A DNA stretch of 64,000 nt from Zea mays (lineage: Eukaryota; Streptophyta; Magnoliopsida; Poales; Poaceae), in NCBI RefSeq assembly GCF_902167145.1, contig NC_050099.1, positions 59,910,942 through 59,974,941 of the forward strand, written 5' to 3'. This document shows, piece after piece, positions 23,691 to 35,378 of this stretch; the stretch's first letter is position 1; each line of letters begins with the position of its first letter. Both the position numbers and the translations under genes were made by a program. Below the pieces are notes generated by a model. It saw only the letters and a program-made list of their open reading frames with translations, did no database searches and had not been told where the DNA came from.

Positions 23691-25883
23691 TTTCACAGGG
23701 TAAACTAGATCTCATGAGCGGTACCCAAGTGCCTAACTCTCTCAAACTTAGGTGTCATGTTTTAAACTAAGCAAGTATTAAATCAAGATATTAAGTTGGT
23801 ATTAATCATTTTAACAGTTATTTTAAAAATATAGATTATAAATTATAAATTAGTTTTAATTAAAAAGCCATTTTAATAATCATTGATTAAATAATGAATT
23901 AATTAATTAAAACATGTGTCATAATTAAAACAATATTATTACTATGTACGCAAAATTAATATGAACCTAACGCAATTGAACAAATTAAAACAATTATTTG
24001 ATCTAGAAGATATCATATTTTTAATAAATTAGTAGGGCTGTACAGAAATAGATGACATGATACGATCTGATTTGTTAGATCGGTTTGTTAAAGATGGGAA
24101 AGATGTGTTTATAAAGGCATGACCTAACTGTTGCAAACTTATCATGATTATACATATTGTTAAATTTGTGATGCATGACAGTCTTACATGTAAAAGGGCA
24201 TGTGGTGGTGGTTATCTATTAGGTGAGAAGTGTCAATCCTATCACGCGGGAAAGACCCCTAATCTACCAACAACTTACCTTCCAACCAAGCCCTTCGATC
24301 TCGCGCTGCTGCTAGACATCTCGGTTTTTTCGCAAATTAACATGAACCGGAGATCCGATCGATGAACCAGAAGCGCGGTGACAAAGCTCTCGTCGAGCCG
24401 GTCATAATGATGTTCTACGTTGTCTCAGAAGATGAATGGACGGTGACAAATTAACTCATCGGAGTTGTCGCTAGAGTTGGGGAGGGAGTCGAACTTTGAC
24501 GAGATGGTCATGGTGGCTTATGGCAGCGAGCTTAGTTGGCTGCAGACTGTTGTAGCTTGGATGGCAGCGGCACTGCTGCGAGGCTATAGAGAAGATAAGT
24601 CTATGGTTGATGGCTTGAGGTGTTATGGTGGCATGTATTTATATAGGCTGTAAGGTGTGCGGTTATATGATAGATCTAATATGGTAACCTAGTCCTATAA
24701 TAATGTAACTCTGCTTATCTATTAGAATCCTATCATATTTATTTAGGACTATACATTGCATTTTTTATTCCAATAATATTGTTGTCATATTTATACTCTA
24801 GAGCACTAATTATAATAGGCCTCCAATTTAAATAAATTTTAGAATATATTTTTATTTAAATTTTAAATTAAATTTTTAGGTGTTACACGCGAGTTGAAAT
24901 GAGGATTTTCTTAAATATTTTATTGTGATATCGGCTTTATCTAAAAGTCGTTGGGTACAAACAGACAAGACAAACCACCCAAAAATACATCGATATATTA
25001 TATTAGCTCATTTTATTTATAAATATAGGGATAGAATTAGCCATTCTTGCTTCTGGGTGATAGTGCCTATATAAAGATAAAGACTTGTGATCCTAGGAGG
25101 TAGAAACCATCCTTTGATAGGACACAACTTATGCACTAAGTAAATATTAATTTCACAACATAGTCAAGAAACTTATAACAAGAACATCATTATGATTACG
25201 TAAGGGTTTCTACGCTCTACCAGTACCCTTTTCTTTTCTAATTTCTACTTTCTATTTTAAATTTAAAATTCAAGTCTAATTTAGAGCTAAGTTAAATTTT
25301 CTATTTCAAGCATAAATTGCAACAAACAAAAACTCAACAAGAATGCAAAGCATTTTTTTATTAATTAATTTATCTATTTAAGAAAAATGCTTCAAACAAA
25401 ACATATAGTTCAGTAGGAATAATTCATGTAAAATGTTTTATCATAATAATTATTCAAGAAAATAATTCAAGCACATAGTCAAATTTTTATATTTAACATT
25501 TAGGAAAATTGTTTTAATTTATATTTTTATTATAAACACTCTTTAATTTTAAAATCTTTAGAGAATTTTCCTTAATCCTAAATATAGGATTTTGGTGTGT
25601 TACACACAAGAGAACAACACATTACGAGCCTTGTTATTCAAATCATGTAACTCAATATGAAGTTGGGTGATTTGAGCACCTTGGACCTCGTAAAGTGCGA
25701 TCGAGGAAAATCTCCCAAACCCGGTACCCAATGCTCTAAAGATATGCCACATTGTGGATCTTCGAGTATGGGTAATTCGTCACATCGAAGAACGGTGGTT
25801 TACCAACACCATGTTCCATTGTCGCTTTTACGGATCAAGAACTGATTAGGGTAGAATGATCCTTAATCGACTTCGATACCAAT
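23691..25883. other. AT-rich, LTR-derived DNA without genes
   Basis: About 2.2 kb. Two segments end in LTR-like words: AGGTGTTACA at 24887 and GGTGTGTTACA at 25604. A TGTCATG start occurs at 23753, and a GC-richer part with TTATATAGGCTG lies at about 24640. These look like one or two decayed gypsy LTRs, but no pair of flanks matches, so I do not fix the limits. 25605-25883 appears to be 5' untranslated DNA of element E, ending at a primer site (TCAATTGGTATCGAAG on the minus strand, 25868-25883). Confidence 0.45.
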
Positions 25884-27850
25884 TGAAGGACCGGAAAAGC
25901 GACCAGATGGGGGTGAATGGGAGCCACAAAAAATTCTCCAAATAGAGATCACGTGACTTGATTCTCCTTTTCAATCCAACCCAAAGGAACACAAAAATCA
26001 GCTTAAACAAAAATAGTTCAATCGAGTGTCGATTGACCGCACCAAATCGTTAGAAGAGGAACACTCTAGAAAATTGCAGAAGATGACTCCAGCAAAGAGT
26101 TTTAGAGCAAGTAGCATTACCATGCAGAGGTTCGGTAGTGCTGAGGAGCAAAAGTGCCACACGTTAGAGCGGCAGTGCCGCATGATGAAAATGCTCAGAA
26201 TGATCTCTAATTTCCAAGCAGTAAGCACGGAGGATGAAGTGATTTGTGAAGTATGAGCATGAAAAGATTAGTGTAACCAAATAGATTCAAAAACACATAT
26301 TCGAATGGGGTTTGGCAACTTCAAATCAAATTGTGAGAGAACAACACATACCCATGATCTGCTCGAACCAGAGACTAAAAATGATCCCAGAGTAGTCCTC
26401 AAACATCAAGTAACCCCAAACACTTCACACGATCACCAAGAACAGAGTTTTTCTCAAAATCCAAAGAAGAAGGGATGGGAATAGGAGGAAAAACACATCA
26501 AGTGAAAAATTCAAATTTGACCTGAGACAGATAGAAAAGGCACACTTGCAGCATGTGGTTACGACCACACATACTCAAAATCTCACCAACATAGACGCCA
26601 TGGTTCCAATGTGCCTAAGGATCTCTGAGCTACAAACTAGAGAGCAATTACAAAACCGTGTGCTAGAGAGGTAACTAAGAGATAGCCAAATGAAATAAAG
26701 CCCAAAGAGATAACCCTACACAACCATGCATCTCCTTTATTTATATAGAGTTATTCTACTTCCCTAAACTACCCCTAAATACATAGAGCTTATCCACTCA
26801 GCATGGGGAAAAATGGATCAACTCCTAGATTTTCTATCTTACGGCCACACACTCTCCACGAAGTTGCTTCCCATTGACACACCCTTCACGATAATGTGAC
26901 ATGCTGCTCATGATTCCTGCTGGAACCGTACCACTGGATTTTGAGGTCCAAACCCAGCGAAACCAGCGAACTATATCGCTAGTTGGTTTCGAGGCTCAAC
27001 CACTAAAAACTCTGTCTGTAGCATACTCCATATGTGTCCCTGACATCCTAGACACGTGTCCCACTGGTCCATGAATGCGTTGGCAACACGATCCGCTCCT
27101 CCACATTATTGTGCCTATCAGTGTCCCTGGTGTCAGCCACCATGGCTAATAACCCAGCTTCTCCAGTTCCTTAGTCAAGATTCAGCGCTAGTCCTTCGTC
27201 GCACCCGGTCCATCAGCACGAACCCGCATGACCTTCACCTTCACTATTGACCACCGTCTCCTGACTACACACCTACAGACATGTTTGCACATAGAAACTC
27301 ACACCTTGGTTAGTCCAACTGACTCACCCCATGGCACTACCATTGACAACCAATCACCACAACCCGAACATAAGGGCACAAGCCAACATTGTGTTCGCAC
27401 CCTTTTTCTGTGGGGCTTGTAGTCCTTCACGTCGTGCGAGGGGGACTTCACATACATGTTGTAGTCCCTGTCCGTGGGACTTGTACGCATTGTGTTGGTG
27501 CCCTATACTCGTAGAAAAGGTTAGTACGCGGTCAACATAAAAATGATCGAGGTCCCCTTCCATGGACATGGTCCTCTTAATATCCATGGCTAATTTTGCA
27601 TTCTTCCATTTCCTCGATCATGGATAAAATAAGGACAAATCCTACACTACCACAGGTCCTCCGATGTCAAAAACCCCATACACCTAGGTTACCCTACCTT
27701 TTGCTTTCAAACTTACAAGTAAACTGAAGCTCCCCACAACCTCACCACAACGAGAAATCACTAGATTACCCTAGCTTTTGCCATCGCATGCACTTACAAG
27801 CAAACTAAAGCTCCACACAACCTCGGCACGAGAAACCACCTACTTAGAGC
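25884..27850 (-). repeat. Probable 5' LTR of element E, right limit uncertain
   Basis: Starts TGAAGGACCGG directly after a copia-type primer site and continues AGATGGGGGTGAATGGG, recalling CTAGAGGGGGGTGAATAGG at the same place in element C. A TATA-like TTTATTTATATAGAG lies at about 26735. I could not find the matching CA end. An imperfect direct duplication of about 75 bp is seen at 27686-27840. Open frames in it appear to be chance. Confidence 0.45.
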
Positions 27851-28646
27851 ATGTCCAAGAGCTTCTTTAGAATCTTCCCTAACTTAAAAGTTTTGGGAAA
27901 ACAGAAAAACTAGCCACCAACAACTTTCTTAAATCCCTCCCAATTTTTTGATAGTCCCAAGACTAACCTCATTTGTAGTTACAAATAAGGAGATTTTTGG
28001 TTCTCGAGAAAATAAAGAAAATCACCGCACTAGTCGTCCGCCCATGGATGACAAACTTCAAAAACTTGACGAAGGCACAAAGCTAATCGGAGACGGTCAA
28101 AAGGTAGCATGTCATATCTGAAGGTGTTCACAGTCGTGTCGAACACCATGGTCGCCTATTTTTACAGGACATTTTTTCTACTAGTGATGGTTGCTGATAT
28201 GATCCAATCTAATTTTAAATCCCACATCATTTATACCACATATTATTAACTTTAGTTAACTAAACTTTAGATGTAGGATCCAAATAGATTCTTAGATTCA
28301 TATCAAAATACATCGGAGAGAGGTAGAACAAAAAACTCTAGAAAACTGAATGTATAGAAAGAAAACTCACCTCCAAAACCTGAAGATATAGAAAGAAAAG
28401 TCACCTTCAATTCTATTTGAGAAACCTAATTAGATGCTTGATGAAGGACGAAAATGTCTCATATAGTTTTTGTGTCTAGTTCATTAGGGGAAACCAATAA
28501 TGCATACCGCTTTAGGGCATGTAAAACCCTGAGATGCCGGTCTGGTTTCCAAGTACAAGAGATGGGCTCTTCGCGAAAAGCACGTCTCTTGTATTTTTTT
28601 CACTTGACCCTTTATAGACCCCTCAAAAGACTATATTAAATGGGGT
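27851..28646. other. Low-copy DNA, no gene seen
   Basis: Begins with AGAGCATGTCCAAGAGCTTC, a word often found at ends of small grass transposons, but no partner end is visible. Nothing else is recognised. Confidence 0.4.
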
Positions 28647-29250
28647 CAGGGCCGGCTCTGGGCATAGGGCCACCTGGGCGGCCGCCCCAGGCCCCCAAAT
28701 CCTAGGGACCCATCTCTTACAGTTAATTGTATAGCTAACATGATAACTAATGTTAAGTTAAATTTTCTAATATCTAAGTTGAGAGTTTTGAAGTTAAGCT
28801 TGACAAAACCACACATGTCTTCTATGGAGATACTTGAGTATGTCAATAAGATGGATTCATATTCTAATGTTTTTATAACTTATCAAATCTTATTTACTAT
28901 ACTTGTCATGGTGGCATCAAATGAAAGAAGTTTTTCTATGTTCCAATAATTGAAGAACCATTGAGGTCCACAATCTCTCAAGAATGATTGAATCATTTGG
29001 CCACCTTAGGTATTGAGAAAAAAATATTAGATAAGATTCGTATCAACACAATCATTGATGACTTTGCCTCAAAAAATGTTAGAAGAAACTTTTGAAGTAT
29101 TGTAAAATTTATTTGGTATAATATTTTGATATCACATTAATTTTTATTGATATAATACAAGATTATATACATATATACTAAAAAATATTATACTTATATG
29201 GGAGTCTCGATTTTTATGTTCGCTCTGGACCACCAAAATCAATGGGTTCT
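28647..29250 (+). pseudogene. hAT transposase relic, C-terminal dimerisation domain
   Basis: Begins with CAGGGCCGGCTCTG, typical of a grass hAT family. The coding relic at about 28781-29094 reads EILEYVNKMDSYSNVFITYQ, then MVASNERSFSMF, a frameshift, and LATLxxEKKxLDKI and FASKNVRRNF-like endings. This is the hAT C-terminal dimerisation region. The right side (GTCTCGATTTTTATGTTCGC) resembles the usual subterminal part, but the final inverted repeat is missing. Nothing of the catalytic domain is left, so it is inert. Confidence 0.7.
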
Positions 29251-29898
29251 ACATACCCTAAAAATGACGTATCAAGGATCCGTTCATCCGAACCTGCCAC
29301 CAGTTGGTTGATGTATGACGTACGAAATGGAATACCAGCGGGTTAATTTGTTGTTCCTCAGACGTTCGTCAGTCTTTTGAGAAAGAGTGAGTACTGCAGA
29401 ATCTAAGCGCGGGAATTAGTTATCCAGTTAATAAGGATTTAATATCCCAACCATGCTTTAAATTTAAAAAATGGGACATATACAGTTTGGTACTTATTCA
29501 TCGGTTCACACACGGGTATATGCACGATTTTGTAATGGATTATTTTGCCTATGTATGGAACGCCAAAAAACTTGGCTGTAGAGCCCTTCATCCAAATAGT
29601 CCTCAAATGCTAAATAGTTTAACAAAAGTTTTTACTAAATTTTAGCAGGTACTAAACTTTAGCCTTATGAAAACAGACCATTACTTTGTCCACGGACCAC
29701 GGCACGCTGTGCTTATCAATTTTGTCTGTGGCAGATACGAAATGGTAATTTGGGTTACAGCACACAGCAAGCATTATTTTAGTCATTTTTTGGCTTGAGA
29801 GAGCAGTGAATGGATGCTTGTGCAAACCGTAGAGATAAACGATAGTACAGTGAAATATCGACAACATGATTGCTAATAAGTCAAGAAAGTGAGGACGA
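29251..29898. other. Intergenic DNA, nothing recognised
   Basis: About 650 bp without a convincing frame or repeat. Confidence 0.4.
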
Positions 29899-29900
29899 TA

Positions 29901-30135
29901 CACCCCCTTCGTCCTAAATTAAAAATTATTTCAACTTTGTCAAATAGTCAAACATTATAATTATTGACTAAATTTACATAATAAAATTATATAATTTATA
30001 ATAGTAAATATGCATTATTAGATTTTTATTGATTATATTTTTATAGTGTACCTATTTAATATCATAAAATCTTTATATTTTTAAAATTTTGATTGGTTAA
30101 ATTTGAAGTCTTATAATTTAAAACGACGGAATACA
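29901..30135. mobile_element. Stowaway-like MITE
   Basis: Ends CACCCCCTTCGTCCTAAATT and AATTTAAAACGACGGAATACA form imperfect inverted repeats of the Stowaway type (CTCCCTCCGTCC). TA flanks both sides. The interior is very AT-rich and non-coding. Confidence 0.6.
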
Positions 30136-30137
30136 TA

Positions 30138-30405
30138 ATTGTGTGTTGGTACAATCATATCTTATATCCCAACAAAAGAACCCTTCATGAAGATATTTGG
30201 GTTAGACACTAGACAGTCGGCAATTCTTGAAAGGTCTTTGAAATGTCAGAAGACAGATTCCGTGTCTCAGCGTGAGACATTATCTTGATACATCATTTTC
30301 GGGAAAACAAAAGATGGGGATAGTTTATCTTTAACACATGCAACTTGATTTGTGAAGAACAGAAAAGAGCACTAAGACTGCCAATAAAATAGGAAAAGAA
30401 AATAA
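30138..30405. other. Intergenic DNA, nothing recognised
   Basis: Short unique-looking stretch between two MITEs. Confidence 0.4.
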
Positions 30406-30968
30406 GGGCCCGTTTGGCACAGCTCCAGCTCCTGATTCTAAGCGAGGATCTGGAGGAGCCGTGCCAAACGGGTATTTTTTTAAACTGATTCTCGTGTGGA
30501 GCCGAAAGATCGGGAGTCGTTTTTGTGAAGAAAGGTGGGATCTAAAAAAACCTGCTCCACCCTCCCTTAAAACAGCTCCTCAACCAACCAAATATGGACC
30601 TCCCCTTAAAGTTTGATTGAAATTACCCGCAATTGCCATTGGACAAAAACATAACGAGCCAATTTATGGATTAAACATTTGAGACCATTTTATGCACTAC
30701 TATGATGGGAATATTTTATATGTTATTGTTTCATATTTTTTTCCCGTATATGCATCCTACTTATTAGTTTGTAATAAAGTTGAACTGTAAAGAGTAAAAC
30801 AGACAATCGCCACAGACCACCAACTCTCAGAAGACAAGAATCAGTTTACTTGCCAAACAGTTTTTAAAATGATTCTGATTTTCTAGGAGAATCAGGAGGA
30901 TCAGCTCCTCACGAGGATCAGGATCTAGAGCTAAAGAAGCAGGAGCTGGAGCTTTACCAAACGGGCCC
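30406..30968. mobile_element. Tourist/PIF-Harbinger-like MITE upstream of the bHLH gene
   Basis: The left end GGGCCCGTTTGGCACAGCTC and right end GAGCTTTACCAAACGGGCCC are inverted repeats, flanked by TAA on both sides (30403-30405, 30969-30971). It is 563 bp. A second pair of related words lies inside (GTGCCAAACGGGTA at about 30461, TTGCCAAACAG at about 30851), so it may be a nested or rearranged copy. It ends 82 bp before the TATA box of the bHLH gene. Confidence 0.75.
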
Positions 30969-31050
30969 TAAAAAAGGCCGATGCAGAGGAAACACAAACA
31001 CTGTGGCCTGTCGAATTCAGAGAGGCCACCTTAGCTACCTGCAAATCCCT

Positions 31051-31058
31051 TATAAATA
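31051..31058 (+). promoter_or_regulatory. TATA box of the bHLH gene
   Basis: TATAAATA in CCCTTATAAATAGCACC, about 200 bp upstream of the start codon. It implies a transcript start near 31080-31090 and a leader of about 170 nt. Confidence 0.7.
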
Positions 31059-31258
31059 GCACCTCACTTTTAGCAACATGGTACACCACACAAACTTCCT
31101 TTCAATTCATACACAAACCTCCATAGAGGACATGCTTTGCTAGCTGCTAGCTCTGCACCCTCTCTACTAGCATTCCCCAGCTCCACTCGACTGACCGACC
31201 CCCTACACACTCTGAGAACAAACTTGTCATCCAGTATAGAGCCCGTTCAAGGCCCTGA

Positions 31259-31984
31259 ATGGACTTCGACATGCTGAATTCCCACCCGGAGGCGCAGCTT
31301 GAGCTGATGAAAGCAATGCTCCAGCTGGAGCAGCTCACTGCGTTCCCTCTCCCTGATCACGGCGCCATGATGATGGTGCCTTCAACTCCCCCGTCGCCAG
31401 GCATGCCGCAAGCTACTACCCACCACCATTATTTCTCTTCGGTGCCGCACCACATGTCTGCGGGCGCCAACGGCCGTGGCGTTTACGACGACGACCACCA
31501 GTACTCCCAGGGCACAGCTGCGCCCTGCAACGGCAGCGCCCGGTCGTCGGAGTACGTGGCGCATGCGCAGGGCCCTGTCGCCGGCGGCGGAAACAGCGGG
31601 GAGAGCACCGCCGCCACCTCCGTCGGGTCGTCGTCGTCGGCGATGCGGGAGATGATCTTCCGCGTGGCTGCGCTCCAGCCCGTGAACATCGACCCGGAGA
31701 TGGTGCGGCCCCCGAAGCGGCGCAACGTGCGCATCTCCACCGACCCGCAGAGCGTGGCGGCACGGATGCGGCGGGAGCGCATCAGCGAGCGCATCCGCAT
31801 CCTGCAGCGGCTCGTCCCGGGCGGCACCAAGATGGACACCGCGTCCATGCTGGACGAGGCCATCCACTACGTGAAGTTCCTCAAGACGCAGGTGCAGTCC
31901 CTCGAGCGCGCCGCCGCCGCCAGCGGCCGCCGCCCGGCGGCACCTGCAGTGGCCGATAACGGTGCCATGAACGGCCAGTGGTAG
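31259..31984 (+). CDS. HECATE-like bHLH transcription factor (group VIIIb)
   Basis: An intact intronless frame of 241 residues, the only convincing host gene here. The N-terminus ([20 protein letters not shown]) is followed by H-, G- and S-rich linkers. The conserved HECATE block [20 protein letters not shown] comes at about 128-147, then [10 protein letters not shown] and the bHLH domain at about 162-215. The basic region reads [12 protein letters not shown]: the glutamate that contacts E-boxes in canonical bHLH proteins is alanine, as in HEC1/2/3 and INDEHISCENT. The helix part ([20 protein letters not shown], then AIHYVKFLK) closely matches Arabidopsis HEC1. HEC proteins are nuclear and act in gynoecium, meristem and auxin-linked patterning, often as heterodimers with SPATULA. 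The maize role is inferred from homology. GC-rich codon use contrasts with the AT-rich surroundings. The start is chosen as the first ATG after the TATA box that gives a conserved N-terminus. Confidence 0.92.
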   Translation: MDFDMLNSHPEAQLELMKAMLQLEQLTAFPLPDHGAMMMVPSTPPSPGMPQATTHHHYFSSVPHHMSAGANGRGVYDDDHQYSQGTAAPCNGSARSSEYVAHAQGPVAGGGNSGESTAATSVGSSSSAMREMIFRVAALQPVNIDPEMVRPPKRRNVRISTDPQSVAARMRRERISERIRILQRLVPGGTKMDTASMLDEAIHYVKFLKTQVQSLERAAAASGRRPAAPAVADNGAMNGQW

Positions 31985-33669
31985 ATCTATCGATCGGTCG
32001 CTGCCACTGCGCTGCGCGCACCATCATCTAGAGCTGACGGTCGTCCGGCATGCATGCATGGCCCTGCATGTTGTGATCATTAATCGCCGCTGGACCTGGA
32101 GGAGCTAGCTCTGCACGTACGTACTACGACAGAACGCGCGCGCGTCGGCAACACCGCTTGCGCTTGCGCCATAATATGTGTAAATTAAGACGACGCACTT
32201 GGCTAGACGCCTTACATTTTTACTAGTCGTCGTACCTAGACATGCATGCTGTTTTATTTTACTGCGCGCTCTTGTATGCTTGCACACACTTTGTAGACTG
32301 TACATTGCACCCATCTCATGTTATGAACGTGTTTCCATTTATTTGTTGCCAAAATTATATTTTTTCCCCTTGGTCTTTCATTAATTAACGAACCGGTTCT
32401 TCGACGTCCAATATTTATTATATGAATGGATGTTACCTTCTTGGCAAGTTTTTGACATGCAATGCAGTGCAGCTGTTAAAAAGGAGGAGAGAGAAACAAG
32501 AGCCCAAGCAAAGATTTTACTACGCAGGACGGACGGGGAGGAAGAGAGATCGAGGGCACGAGCTATACAACTTTCCGCGCACAGGGCGTGGTGTTTGCGC
32601 GGCAACAGCAGAAGACTATTGGCGCTGCATGATTCGCAGGCACGAAACGAGAAACCTGGCGGCGCCTCGGCGCGAGCGGCCGCGCCCCCGCCTTCCCGTT
32701 TCTCGTCATCTCGTACGCCGGCGCACACACGACCGGCGCTGTGCGCGAACAGCCGCGCCCGGGCGAGCGAGCTGATGCGGTGATGCCGGCCGTGGGGACG
32801 AGGACGACGTACGGGCGCCGCCCCAAAGTGGGGCGAGCTGGGCCTCGCTTTCCGACGGTGAGCCAATTCCGGCCGGTGCGCGACCATTTCTGGCGCCGGC
32901 CATTGCCATGTGCCCGTGTCAAGCTGATGTTAATGCCTTGGCAGTTGTCGCTGTCTGACTGTCCGGCTGCCCGTATTCTATCCGTTCCGCCTGTTACTAC
33001 TTACTAGTAGTAGTAGGTCATAGACACAGCAGGTGTGTGTCGCTTGGACTTCGGATCCGAAGCTCATCAAATTTTTGCGGTTGGGGTAAAAAGTATCACG
33101 ACGTACGGCATCACCTAATAGGGGCCGAGTCATAGCTAAACTAAGGGCTCCAAGAAATTTTCATTTTTCTAAGAAATTTTTTAAGAAAATAGGAATCCTC
33201 TAGAAAAATATAGTTGACAAACTAACCCTTAAAGGCTAAACAAGGAAAAAACTGTCGTCTAATTCAAATTCTAGTATAATCGGCTTATAATAAATTATAT
33301 ATTACAAGTTATAATTTTTTTTGAAAAAAATATAGATGTATTTTATTATTTATTCTGTCAATATATCAAACTGAAAGATCTAATTAGCCATATGTTACAA
33401 GATATAAAAAGACAAAATGCTATCATTTTTTAATCTTTTGCATTGGATAGAATTTTATCTTTTCTATATCATTAATATTAGAATAAAATAGAAGCTGAAA
33501 TTTCATATATTGGTAGAGTAAACAATATTTGTAATTTTTTTGTGAATTTTTTATTGTTTTTTATAGTTTGAATATATAAAAGGATTCGTTGTATATCAGT
33601 TTTTGTTTTATGAAAGATGCCAACTACAATGTAAGCTAGCATAGTTTATTTCGAGGGATAAGATATATG
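31985..33669. other. 3' flank of the bHLH gene and intergenic DNA
   Basis: Up to about 32350 this probably includes the 3' untranslated region; no clear poly(A) signal can be chosen. 32480-33000 is GC- and CpG-rich with open frames on both strands that share no codon bias or domain with known proteins, so I leave them out. 33000-33669 is AT-rich and featureless. Confidence 0.4.
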
Positions 33670-33745
33670 CACTAGAACCGAGTGTTATGACCTTGACACT
33701 CGGTAAAGAACCTCTTTGTCGAGTGTTACACTCGGCAAAGTGACC
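33670..33745. repeat. CACTA subterminal repeats, left end
   Basis: CGAGTGTTATGACC, GACACTCGGTAAAG, TGTCGAGTGTTACACTCGG: short direct and inverted copies of the ACTCGGCAAAG word that recurs at the right end. They are expected to be the sites bound by the TnpA-type protein. Confidence 0.65.
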
Positions 33746-34750
33746 AGAATGCCTCTTTTTTATTTGTTTTTACTATTCCTTTCAAACAAACAAAAGATAT
33801 ATCACATATACATCACATAATCATCACATACATAATAGAGACCACATATTTCACAAAAACCAGAAATCTCACAAGTTTTTCACAGACATGTCCATGTTCA
33901 TACCAAGTTTCACCAACATAAGTATTACCAACTCTCAAGCATAAGTTTTTCACAAACATAAGTTTAGGACAAGATTCTCACACAAATCTCACAATCACCA
34001 CTAAGCTAAGAGAAGATCATCATCGAGGTGGGGGCTGGACTGGTGCGGCGATGGGCTGGGCGATCCATGAGGGTTATTGGATGCCGCCCCAGATTGTCCC
34101 TACACAAAGAAGAGATTGCATGTGTTATACCAGATAAATATATTTCATGCAGAACTAGAATTTTGATATTCACAAGAGTATGGAACTGAGCAGGGTCAAC
34201 TGGAGGGAGCAACGGAGGTGGTGGAGCAAAGCCATGTGCGGCGCCAAGGCTCTGCATGTACTAGAACATCTTTGCCATCCTCTGCTGATCTGACAAGCGG
34301 GCCTCCCGCTCCGCCTCTCGCTCCGCTATCATCCTCGCCTCCATCTTCTGTTGTTCCCTTCTCTCTTCTTCTAGCTGGGCATGTAATATTCTAACCCAAT
34401 GTTATAATAACTCTAAGAGAAGGTATATAACTCAAGAAATGACGAGTTAAAGAAGCACTAATTTGGAGTTGCTGTATGCGATGATGTGAGTTGTCCTGCC
34501 GAGGTCATATAGCTGGGCTCGAGCTCGTGCTCCTTGCTCGCACCTGAGACAGTCGGAGTGGACGACGAGTGGATTGCCCCTCGGCAATACAATATCGCCC
34601 ATGCCTCTTGCCTCCTTCGACCCTCATGAGGACATCTCCATCGATGTCCTCGGTCCTCGGATCGTAATCTAGCCCATGGACCTCATGTGCCATGGCAGTG
34701 TACTCACTTAAGAAGTCGTAGATGGCGAGGTTGCTATACGCCTCGGGCCC

Positions 34751-35378
34751 TGTGGGGGACAGATATCCCTCAGGTCCACTAGAAGGATAAAAGACCTCAC
34801 GAAAGGCCCAAGGGCCCCATAATTCGTAAGGTCATCCCCTCGTGGGCCTGGGAGGAACAACCAGTGGAGCGGATTAACACAAGGCCAGGTCGGCGCAAGC
34901 CCAGACGGCCCAACAAACTCGAGCAGTAATCACAACAGTGACCCGACCTTCCCGCGCAGGAGCCCCGTACAACGAAACCAAGCGAGGATGGGTCGGCTGA
35001 ATTATAGGAGGATAGACTCAGATGGTTCACTATTTCTTAGGCACACGTTGTTATCATATCTACATGTAATGCCCCACGGTCGAGTATATATGGCCTAGGG
35101 GGCACCCCTTCAGAACAATGACTCACAACTCAGCCATCCACCCCAACTCTCTACGTTCCCCACACTAGAGAGCTCCCTGTTAATCCACCACACAAAACAT
35201 TCTCACCAGGACGTAGGGTGTTACGCATCTCAAAGCGGCCCGAACCTGTACACCATTGTCCACTGTTTCTCGTGCATCTAGCACGAACCATCGAGCTACA
35301 GTCGGTGACACCGTCCTGCACCTCAAAAGCACCTTAAGGGGTAACCCCAGGTGTGCGGTCGGACCCAAAACACCGACA
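34751..35378 (+). repeat. 5' LTR of element F
   Basis: TGTGGGGGACAGATATCC...CCAAAACACCGACA. TATA-like CGAGTATATATGGCC at about 35081. Matches 40390-41017. Confidence 0.92.

Noticed and set aside
23753..25604. One large solo LTR from TGTCATG to GTGTTACA
   Set aside because: Flanks TTAGG and CACAA do not match, and an internal GTTACA end at 24887 suggests more than one piece.
31382..31867. Long minus-strand frames opposite the bHLH gene
   Set aside because: Shadows of a GC-rich coding exon; the plus strand has the conserved protein.
32381..33007. Several 70-170 codon frames downstream of the bHLH gene
   Set aside because: GC-rich sequence open on both strands without a shared motif or start context.
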